Shown: positions 49,601 through 59,942 of the stretch, in pieces
Position numbering within the stretch: the stretch's first letter is position 1
How the letters are laid out: each line of letters opens with the position of its first letter
DNA from: Welwitschia mirabilis
Taxonomy: Eukaryota; Gnetophyta; Gnetopsida; Welwitschiales
Reading direction: 5' to 3'
Assembly (NCBI GenBank): GCA_051453625.1
Contig: JBOZIK010000001.1
Coordinates: 237,581,356-237,645,355 of the forward strand
Length of the DNA: 64,000 nucleotides
The notes under the pieces: model-generated
Databases searched by the model: none
What the model was told of the DNA's origin: nothing
What the model saw: only the letters and a program-made list of their open reading frames with translations
Made by a program: the position numbers and the translations under genes

Positions 49601-51230
49601 CATATAAAAATGTCATACAAAAATGAAAAGACACATAAAAAACATTGCATGGATGTGTAATAACAATGCTCAAAAATTGATAAAAAATATGAAAAATGTT
49701 GAAAATATATCCTATCATTCTCAAAAAGTTGTAATTCATTTCAAATTGCCTAAACATGAGAATAAGAATGTGAAATACATGAAAATTTAAAAAGATATGT
49801 CTTTAGTGGGCCCATCATAGGGTGAAAAATCAAATTGCTTAAATGACAAATCTAATTTAGTATAATTGTAGAATACATCAAATTGATCAATTTTTCTTAA
49901 AGGACTACTATTTTTTGACTTATGATTTATAAGAAAATAAGTGTGAAAGATGAAATATTAAAAACACATCATAAAACACACACTTTCTTATAACTCAAAA
50001 AATATGTAGTGAAATTCAAATCCATAAGTCCCAAATCAAAGAGCATGAAAAATTAGTGATATACATGGAAACTACACATTGAAACAATGAAAAATAGGAG
50101 GAAAAAATTAAAAAATAGGAGGATAGAGAAACATACATCTTTTTTACAANNNNNNNNNNNNNNNNNNNNNNNNNNNNNNNNNNNNNNNNNNNNNNNNNNN
50201 NNNNNNNNNNNNNNNNNNNNNNNNNNNNNNNNNNNNNNNNNNNNNNNNNNNNAAATTAGGGGAAATATATTGGACCATAGTTATATCACACTATCATCTA
50301 GTCACATCATCTGGATGATAGCCTTAGGACAATTCATAGAAAAATCAAACTATCATCCTTCCAATGTGGTGTCGACGACTAGGTGGATGACATGGCATTA
50401 AAATATTTTTTTGAAAAAAAGATACAGATAACAAAATTAAGCCTAGATATGATCATCTAAATATCATAAGTTAATAAAAGAACTCAAAAAAATAGAAAAA
50501 NNNNNNNNNNNNNNNNNNNNNNNNNNNNNNNNNNNNNNNNNNNNNNNNNNNNNNNNNNNNNNNNNNNNNNNNNNNNNNNNNNNNNNNNNNNNNNNNNNNN
50601 NNNNNNNNNNNNNNNNNNNNNNNNNNNNNNNNNNNNNNNNNNNNNNNNNNNNNNNNNNNNNNNNNNNNNNNNNNNNNNNNNNNNNNNNNNNNNNNNNNNN
50701 NNNNNNNNNNATTGTTTACCTATTCTAAGTATTAATCTAGCAAACTACCAAGAAACACAACATAAAGTTACTTGATAAAAATGCATGAAAAGATGTATAA
50801 AATTGTAAAGTTCCCCTTGAAAAGGCATGGTTATAGTGATACCAAAATTTAAGTGCTTAGAACAATGAATGTCAAGATCAAAAGCTATTCAGAAATGAAC
50901 TTACCTACTTTCACCCCATAAACTCAACAGTGAGATGATCAAGTGGGAATACTAAGAGTCTAAGAAATAAGCAATGCTTTNNNNNNNNNNNNNNNNNNNN
51001 NNNNNNNNNNNNNNNNNNNNNNNNNNNNNNNNNNNNNNNNNNNNNNNNNNNNNNNNNNNNNNNNNNNNNNNNNNNNNNNNNNNNNNNNNNNNNNNNNNNN
51101 NNNNNNNNNNNNNNNNNNNNNNNNNNNNNNNNNNNNNNNNNNNNNNNNNNNTTACCTTAGTGTGGTAGAACATCATGATGACCATATATTTTTCTTTAAG
51201 CATAAAATATAATAGATCATGATCATTATT
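49601..51230 (-). other. Element 2 spacer
   Basis: This noncoding stretch matches 17346-18840, 18997-20430 and 22300-24130. It contains palindrome-type motifs ('tcatctggatgatagcc', 'gtcgacgactaggtggatgac'). It is interrupted by gaps of 103, 210 and 161 Ns (50150-50252, 50501-50710, 50991-51151). The 104-codon plus-strand frame at 50087-50401 is spurious. Confidence 0.65.
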
Positions 51231-51720
51231 TCTTTTTTTTTTTTAATGAATACATTCCCACATAATCACAAACTCAAAAAGATAAAGGTGAATAAGTGAG
51301 ATAAAAACAAAATAGATCATTCCCAAACAATAAAAGATCTTAACACCATTGAAAAAATACAAGAACTAAGAAATATTCCTTTAAGTAAAGTTCACAAACC
51401 TGGGAATGTCTTAAGATTGGGTGAATCCAATCTTATCACTGTAAAATACCCAAGTATAAATACTAGTTATGAAAAACCATAAAGTAATACATAAGTTAAA
51501 TTCAAAAGATGATCAAATAACATCATAACATTAACCAAAGGAATAAGCTATGAAAGAAATCAAACAATGATAGGGAGAAATTTCTTCTTATCAAGGAGAA
51601 CCTCGAAACTAAGTACTTCTATCATGTTCATAGTTGCATTGAAAGATCCTTTGTATAGTTTCAAGCATTATCCATTTTAACTATCTAATTATTCCTAGTC
51701 TCTAATTTTGAAATCTCAAT
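51231..51720 (-). repeat. Element 2 spacer shared with element 1's post-integrase region
   Basis: It matches 24150-24600 almost throughout, including 'cccacataatcaca', 'gggaatgtct', 'aagattg' and 'accaaaggaataag'. In element 1 integrase follows directly; in element 2 similarity ends at about 51720. Confidence 0.7.
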
Positions 51721-54640
51721 AAAGCTAATATAAGATAAGCATGAGGTCATATAAATATTTATTAAAAGTAGAAATTAAAGATAAAAGCATAATAAGCATA
51801 AAATCACAAGAAAATACCAAAGCAAACTTTTTATTTAAAGCATAAATTTTATTTAATACTTTTATTAGAAATTAAAAAAGATTATTCTAAGCTTATAATC
51901 CTAGGATATTACACTCTCTTGAAAAAATAAGAATTAAATTAAACATTTAGCAATTGATAAAACATAAAGGTAGATAATCATTTTTAACTAATTTCAATTA
52001 CAGGAAAACACAATAAAAGGATAAAAATTTCATAGAAAAATTTTAGATTTTAAATAAGAAATAAAAGGTAATAAATATCATTGAAGAATAATCTCTTATG
52101 AAAATGATGTAAATCATTAATATCATCATATAAGATATGAAAATAAGTATTCAAAGAAAACATCCAAAAACATTTTAAGGTCTCTTTAGAATGTCTAGCA
52201 ATATTAAAAATCTTTATATCATTCAACTCAAGATATGGATTTTCAATAAGGAAATAAGGATTATTTCAATTGGCATAACCACATGATATTTTATCTCCAT
52301 AAGATATATCAGCAATATAATAGATAAAAAATTTTGGTAACTCATGGAAAAACAATTTCTTATTAAACTTATAATATAAAGAATTTGAAATACATGATTC
52401 ATTCAAAGATTAATATTAAATGTGTATGATATTAACAGTATTATTTGGAATTCAAGGTATTAAAAGAAACTTCTTAGGATGAGTGATTAAGACTACATTT
52501 AACATACTTAAAAAGCTCTTTAACATTTAATTCTAAACATGGATATCGATGAAAAAGATAAGGTTAGCTCCAATTTAGAGTTCTAAGATATCCCAAGTCT
52601 TGTTTATGAAAGGAATAATCATTAAAAGAACAAAGTATAGATGAATTAATAAAAGAGAAAAAGATGTTACATTTTGTAGCACATGAAGTTCCAAAAGAAA
52701 AGATTAAGAGATTTCTAAAATAGACTTCTCAAGATGATGTGTTTTATTAATTTGAAAAAGATAGATGTAATTGAATAATTACTTAAATGTTCAAATGGGA
52801 GAGAGGAAGAAAGGTTATCATAATCAAGATTACAAGATAATGTGAAAGTANNNNNNNNNNNNNNNNNNNNNNNNNNNNNNNNNNNNNNNNNNNNNNNNNN
52901 NNNNNNNNNNNNNNNNNNNNNNNNNNNNNNNNNNNNNNNNNNNNNNNNNNAAAGATCCTTCGTATAGTTTTAAGCATTATCCATTTTAACTATCTGAATC
53001 TCCCTAGTCTCTAATTTTAAAATCTCAATAGAGATAATATAATATACTTTCTTCATAAGATAAGGATGAAGTCATCTAAAGATTTATTAAAGGTAGAAAT
53101 TAAAGATAAAATCATAGTAATCATAAAATCAAAAGCAAATACGAAAGCAAACTTTTTATTTAAAGAATAAATTTTATTTAATACTTTTATTAGAAAGAAA
53201 AAAAAAATTTATTCTAAGCTTATGATCCTAGGATATTACACTCTCTTGAAAAAATAAGAATGAAACCAAACATTCACCAATTGATAAAACATAAAAGGTA
53301 GATAATCATTTTTCACTAAATTCAATTAGAAATAAACATAATAAAAGGATAAAAATTCGATAGAATAGATTTATATTTTAAATAAGAGATAAAAAATTGA
53401 TAAATCTCATTGAAGAATAATCTATTATGGAAATGATGTAAATCATTAAATTCATCATATAATTTATGCAAATAAGTATTTAAAGAAAACATCCAAAAAC
53501 ATTTTAAGGTCTCTCTAGAATGTCTAGTAATATTAAAATGATTTATATCATTCAACTCAAGATATGGGAAATAAGGCTTTTTTGAATTATTATAACCACA
53601 TGACATTTTATCTCCATAAGATGTAGCAGCAATATAAGAGATAAAAAATTTAGATAACTCATAGAAAAACAATCTCTTATTAAACTTATAATATAAAGGA
53701 TTTAAAATATATATATTTCATTCAAAGATTAATATTAAATATGTAAGATATTAATGGTATTATTTGGAATCAAGGTATTAAAAGAAACTTCTTAGGATGA
53801 GTGATTAAGATACATTTAACATGCTTAAGAAGAACCTTAACATTTAACTCTAAACATGGATTTGGATGAACAAAATAAGGTTAGCTCCAATTTAGAGTTT
53901 CAAGATATTACAAGTCTTGTTTATGAAAAGAATAATCATTAAAAGTACAAAGTATAGATGACTTGATAAAATAGGAAAAGACGTTACATTTTGTAGCACA
54001 TGAAGTTTCAAAAGGAAAATTGAGAGATTTTTGAAATAGAATTCTCAAGATGATGTGTTTTATTAATTTGAAAAAGTAAGTTTTGATCTAGATAATTACT
54101 TAAATGTTCAAATGGGAGAGAGGGAGAAAAGTTATCATTATCAAGATCACAAGATATTGTAAAAGTAGGAGTATAAGAAGAGATATCATTAGAAGTTCTA
54201 CATGAAAGTAAAATTGAAAGTAATAGTAAAACATTAGTAAACTTTTTAAGTTAGTTTATTTTGTTTAAAGGTATAAGTTCATTATTCATTAAGTTAGTTT
54301 AATTTTTAATTGGTTCTTCTTTATTCATCTGCTACTCATTATTGACTTCATAATTACTTGATTGAATGCTCTTCTTGTGTTCTTTAATAATGTCTCCCTC
54401 TTATTCATTGAATTCNNNNNNNNNNNNNNNNNNNNNNNNNNNNNNNNNNNNNNNNNNNNNNNNNNNNNNNNNNNNNNNNNNNNNNNNNNNNNNNNNNNNN
54501 NNNNNNNNNNNNNNNAGGAAGAAAGGTTATCATAATCAAGATTACAAGATAATGTGAAAGTAGGAGTAGAAGGAGGGGTATCATGAAGTTCTACATGAAA
54601 GTAAAAGTGAAATTGATAGAGAAACATTAGTAAACATTTT
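51721..54640 (-). pseudogene. Element 2 uncharacterised coding region, second part
   Basis: This minus-strand coding-like region occurs in two allele-like contigs (51721-52850 and 52951-54415) and resumes at 54516. The amino part begins near 54627 with MFLYQFHFYFHVELHDTPPS, then T-F-T-L-S-C-N-L-D-Y-D-N-L and a S-L-P-F-E-H-L-S-N-Y segment conserved in both contigs. Further on, the 116-codon frame 53322-53672 holds SKKPYFPYLELNDINHFN and FSLNTYLHKLYDEFNDLHHF. Differences between the contigs keep these segments readable, which argues for real former coding sequence. No Gag, protease, RT or integrase motif is seen, and no family is recognised. Confidence 0.45.
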
Positions 54641-56260
54641 AAGTTAGTTTAATTTGTTTAAAGGTATAAGTTCATTTTTCATTAAGTTAGTTTGATTCTT
54701 TATTCCTTTCCTACTCATTGTTGACTTCATAATTGCTTGGTTGAATTATCTTCTTATGTTCTTTGGTAATATCTCCCTCTTCTTCATTGAATTCATTATT
54801 GTTTTGTTGAGGATCATTTTCATTTTCTAAGTAGATGAATTCATCAAAAAGATTATTAAAAAGATTATAGAAAGAAGAGTTTTCATTGTATGATGGAAGA
54901 TTTTCTAGAATTCCCTAAGTTAACTCTTCTTCTATGCTACTGAATAATTCTATTAATTCTAAATTGTAATCCTCATTTTCTATTATAGATTTTTTATTAC
55001 TGACTGTTGTCTCAAACTATCATTTTGAAAATAAGAGTGAAAGACTTTTCTCATAATGTAAATTCTCCATTAAATTTTTTTCATTACTTAAATTATCCTT
55101 TAATCTCAAATGTTGAACTTCTTTGATAGGTTAAATGCCTTCATCCTCATCAAAAATTAAGTGAAAACTAGGGATATGATCTAACATTTCAATTTCATCA
55201 TTTGAGAAATAACCATATTCACCTTTGTTATTAAATAATGGAGTTGAATCATTACTTTTTTTTTTTTTTGTTTTCCATCTCCTAATAAGTTTAAAGTTGT
55301 AGGTTGATTCATACTTTCATTTTCCATGTTGAAGCAGAAACCTTGAGATTGTAATAAATTTTGTTAAAACATTCTAACCAAATTTTCTAAGTTCTTATTG
55401 GTGTTCTCTTGTCTTATTTTCATTTTATTAAGCATTTATATTATATAATTATCTATTTCTTCATAGTAACTTGTGGTAGATGTATTTTATGTTTTATGAT
55501 AATGGGTGGAAGATGTTCGTTCTTCATAATAACTCATAAGAAATTATTGAGATTCACTAAAATGTTTACAGAATGTTTCATTAGATGAGGTAGAATTTCT
55601 AAAATGTTGTAAATCATCATTGTCATTTTCATTTAAAGTTTCAAAAGAATAAGGGAAAAAATAAGAATTTTGAAAATNNNNNNNNNNNNNNNNNNNNNNN
55701 NNNNNNNNNNNNNNNNNNNNNNNNNNNNNNNNNNNNNNNNNNNNNNNNNNNNNNNNNNNNNNNNNNNNNNNNNNNNNTTCATAATAACTTATGAGATATT
55801 ATTAAGATTCACTAAAATGTTTGCAAATATTTCATTAGATGAGGTAGAATTCCTAAAATGTTGTAAATCATCATTGTGGTTTTCATTTAACATTTGAAAT
55901 GAAGAAGGGAAAAAATAAGAATTTTGAAAATAAAAAGGACTTTTAGTTTTAACATAATTTTTCCAGAATTGTTCTTGAAATATTTCTTTAAGTGTTTTAT
56001 TTTCATTATTATTGGAATTTCTATGTTTTCTACTTATTTCTTTAGCTCTTATTTTAGCTAATATTTTTTGAAGTGGTCTTTTATCATTATTATTTATAGT
56101 GGATGAAAATGATGAATAAGAAGAATTCATGATTTTAAATTCTAGGTCATCATTATAAGATAAGTTACAAGATTTTTATCTTTTACATCTTCTTCTAGCA
56201 ATTATCTCCCATACAGTAACATTCACATTTGAACTAGAGGGTTCTATCATGTTTGTATTA
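54641..56260 (-). pseudogene. Element 2 uncharacterised Asn/Glu-rich ORF, first part
   Basis: A minus-strand frame starts at about 56251 with MIEPSSSNVNVTVWEIIARR, has one early TAA, and continues as the 113-codon open frame 55789-56130 (MNSSYSSFSSTINNN, then KRPLQKILAKIRAKEISRKH). In the neighbouring contig the same frame runs from 55677 to about 54680 with only a few stops. It passes a heptad-like NKMKIRQENTNKNLENLVRM and an acidic Asn/Gln/Glu-rich end (YLENENDPQQNNNEFNEEEG). Most stops are TAA where CAA is plausible. Ancestral length would be about 500 residues. It sits where gag would begin, but shows no capsid motif. Function unknown. Confidence 0.5.
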
Positions 56261-56883
56261 AGTGATGCTACTTGTTTAAAAAAAGGGGAATAAAATACAA
56301 AAAAAAACTTCAAATTTTGGAAATTATATACCTAGGGTATGCATACCTATCTTTATCTTTTGTCAAATAAGCCTTTTTTAATATTTTCTAAGTAGGCTTT
56401 GTTCACTTGGATATTTGAGCTTTTCACCAAATTTTATCATGTCTTTCATACTTAATAAAATATCTTCCTATTAATTATCTTAAATATTGTCTAGATGATA
56501 TATTAGATGATAATAAAATAAAAAATATAAAATAAAGAAAATGGAAAATAGAATTGTTAAAAACAGTAAGAGAAACACATTGTCAATTATCTATTAGTGT
56601 TGTCTGAATGACAGAGGAGATGATATTGACTTATTACATCATATAAAACCAAAAATGAACCTATAAGAATATAAAACCCTAACCTTAGACTATCATCTAG
56701 AAATGTTGTAAGGACAATAATAAGATAACATACTTTGCAAAAATTTAGATTGAAAAATAAAGACACAAAAAAAGGACAAAAAGAAATATAACACTACCAC
56801 AAAAAAAAAAAAAAAAAACCTAAATCAAAATCCAAAGCACTTATCTAGGTGACAATAATCCTTAAACTCTTTATGGCCTTTCC
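56261..56883 (-). other. Element 2 leader
   Basis: Noncoding sequence between PBS and the Asn/Glu-rich ORF. It holds 'attgtctagatgatatattagatgat' (a double palindrome-type motif near 56492) and a 19-A run near 56798. It is repeated at 58016-58672 across a 100-N gap. Confidence 0.6.
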
Positions 56884-56902
56884 CAGTAATGACCTCAACA
56901 TG
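56884..56902 (-). other. Element 2 primer-binding site, tRNA-Asp type
   Basis: The minus strand reads TTGAGGTCATTACTGGGAA, against TTGGCGCCGTTGCCGGGGA of the Athila-type PBS. The differences are transitions apart from one G/C change. The LTR terminus TGTTGTAG begins at 56903. A second copy lies at 58673-58691, where the LTR starts at 58692. Confidence 0.75.
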
Positions 56903-57915
56903 TTGTAGTGCACATTTTTTCAATGTTATATCTTTAGTTAAATCTTGTTAATCACAAATATATGCACAACACAACACACTAATATAGATAGCAGTTGACT
57001 CAAATGTCATAATCCATTAAATGCACTATGCTTAAAGCTAAAGAATTGCTTTTCATGAAATGAAGATTTAAGAATGAAAATAAAAAATTCAAGAAAATTA
57101 AATAAATAATGCAAATACAAATACAAACTATCTTAGATGCATTATCTATATGACTACCAAAATATCTATTACCAAGATCAGTCTTGTAAAACTAAGATCA
57201 ATCAAGAAAACTATTACTAACCAAAACCAACCTAAGCTATTAAGTAAATTGGGCAAAATATGAAAACATGTAATGATTTAATCTATGAAATGAAAAATGC
57301 AATGTAAGATCCTAGAATAATAATTTTATCCTTAATAAAGATTGTCTTTTTGATCTGTATCACAATGAAGCTGTCATAGAATCAAAAACAACATAAACCA
57401 TAAGGGATATGCACATAAATATGAATAAAATTGAGAGAATATTTTCATTAAAATTCAAACCAACATCCTATTACAAAGTAGCAGCATCTCAATAAAGGAG
57501 ACACAACCCAATAGTAAGAAGACCCTTCTCTACAACTACAAGAATGGATTTCCAATCCCTTGATCTTGTATCATCAGAATTTTTGATGCAGATAAAGACA
57601 AGTAGGAGTCAAGGGTAGGACTGATATTTATTAATACAAAGATACAACAAGACAGATAGATGGGTGTGGGTAAAATTCTAATTGATCACATTTTAAGAAA
57701 TAGAAAGATAAGTGGTAGAAGTAAGGTGAATGTTCAAAGAGACATTACAATAGTATCATCCAGTTGATTGTCTAAATAATACAGGTGATGATGCCACCTC
57801 ATAAATGATTCACATCATTTTCTAGTTTAACCTTAGTTAGCATCCTCAGTAACATCAACTATTTTGTCATTCATACTATCATCTAGATAATAAGGTGGAC
57901 AACAGATATTTACAA
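56903..57915 (-). repeat. Element 2 5' LTR, first contig copy (partial)
   Basis: It begins TGTTGTAGTGCACATTTTTT and is cut by a 100-N gap at 57916. It matches 58692-59720 with about 6-8 percent difference by eye. Confidence 0.8.
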
Positions 57916-58691
57916 NNNNNNNNNNNNNNNNNNNNNNNNNNNNNNNNNNNNNNNNNNNNNNNNNNNNNNNNNNNNNNNNNNNNNNNNNNNNNNNNNNNNN
58001 NNNNNNNNNNNNNNNAGTAACATTCACATTTAAACTATAGGGTTCTATCATATTTGTATTAAGTAATGCTACTTGTTTAAAAAAAAGGGAATAAAATACA
58101 AAAAAATCTCCAAATTTTGGAAAAAATATACCTGGGTGTACATACCTATCTTTATTTTTTGTCAAATAAGCCTTTTTTAATATTTTCTAAGTAAGCTTTG
58201 TTCACTTGGATATTTGAGCTTTTCACCAGATTTTTTATCATATCTTTTATACTTAATAAAACATCTTTCTATTTATCATCTTGAATATTGTCTAGATGAC
58301 ATATTAGATGACAATAAAATAAAAAATAGAAAATAAAGAAAATAGAAAACAGAATTGTCAAAAACCATAAGAAAAACACATTATCAGTTATCTGTCAGTG
58401 TTGTCTAAATTACAAAGGAGATGATATTGACTTATTACATGGTATAAAATCAAAAATAAACCTATAAGAATATAAAACCCTAACCCTAGACTATCATATA
58501 GAAATATCATAAGGACAATAATAAGATGACATAACTTGCAAAAATTTAAATTGAAAAATAAATACATGAAAAAAAATAGAAAGAAATATAACACTACCAC
58601 AAAAAAATACCTAAATCAAAATCCAAAGCACTTATCTAGGTGACAACAATCCTTGAACTCTTTATGGCCTTTCCCAGCAATGACCTCAAGA

Positions 58692-59942
58692 TGTTGTAGT
58701 GTGTGTTTTTGAAATGTTATGTCTTTAGTTAAATCTTATTAATCCCAAATATATTCACAAACACAACATACTAATGTAGTTAGGAGTTGACTCAAATGTC
58801 ATAATCCATTAAATACACTATGCTTAAAGCTAAACAATTTCTTTTCATGAAATAAAGATTCAAGAATGAAAATAAAAAATGCAAGAAAAGTAAATACATA
58901 ATTCAAATACAAATGGAAATAATCTTAAATGCATTATCTATATGACTACCAAATCTCTGTCACCAAGATCAGCCTTGCAAAACCAAGATCAATCAAGGAA
59001 ACTGTTACTAATCANNNNNNNNNNAAAACCAACCTAAGCTATCAAGTAAATTGGGAAAAATATGAAAACATGTAATGATTTAATCTATGAAATAAAAAAT
59101 GCAATTCAAAATCCTAAATTAATGATTTAAACCTTAATAAAAATTTTCCTTATGATCTATATCACAGATGAAGTTGTCACAAAATCGAAAGCAACATAAA
59201 CCATAAGGGATATGCACATAAATATGAATAAAATTAAGAAAAGATTTTTCATTAAAAATAAAACCAATATCCTATTACAAAGTAGCAGCACCTCAGTAAA
59301 GGAGACACAATTCAATAGTAAGGAAGACCCCTCTCTACAACTACAAGGATGAATTTCCAACCTCTCAATTTCATATCATGATAATTTTTGAGGTAGATAA
59401 AGACAAATAGGAGTCAAGGCTAGGACTGATATTTATTAATACAAAGATATAACAAGATATATAGATGGTGTGGGTAAAATTCTAATGACCACATTTAAAG
59501 AAATAGAAAGATAAGTGATAGAAGTGAGGTGAATGTCTAAAGAGACATCACAATAGTATCATCCAGTTGGTTATCTAGATAATATAGGAGATGATGCCAC
59601 CTCATAAATGATCCATATCATTTTCTAGTTTGACCTTAGTTAGCATCCTCATTAACATCAACTATTTTATCATTCATATTATCATCTAGACAATGAGGTG
59701 TAGTATAGATATTTACAAATGTTCCATCAATGCATTAGTCTCAATATTTTATAGGAAGTTTATCTTAGAAATAGGAAGTATTAAGAATTACTATAAATGC
59801 TAAAAAATGTTATGAAGATTGCATGTTTTATTTCTTTCATCTCATATTTTAATTATCATGGAAACCAAGCATATATTTATCTAGTACCCTAGAAAAGTAC
59901 TCAAAATACCCTTTCAAATATGTGTAAGTTGATAGCACAATA
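58692..59942 (-). repeat. Element 2 5' LTR, complete copy
   Basis: From TGTTGTAGTGTGTGTTTTTG to GATAGCACAATA, about 1.25 kb including a 10-N gap at 59015. The host LTR of element 0 resumes directly at 59943. Confidence 0.8.

Larger units (their letters stand above)
39028..59942 (-). mobile_element. Element 2: minus-strand non-autonomous relative of element 1
   Basis: The element shares with element 1 the LTR, the tRNA-Asp-type PBS, the polypurine tract, the 3' ORF and the spacers, in the same order. Where element 1 has integrase to gag (24.9-29.8 kb), element 2 has about 4 kb of other coding-like sequence without any retroviral motif. It contains an inserted LINE-1 and many gap-flanking duplications. 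It fits the LARD idea (large pol-less derivative mobilised by a relative) but with its own ORFs. Confidence 0.7.

Noticed and set aside
53322-56130. Reading the element 2 minus-strand frames as gag
   Set aside because: No capsid motif order and no zinc knuckle is visible, although the position next to the PBS would suit gag. Kept as uncharacterised.
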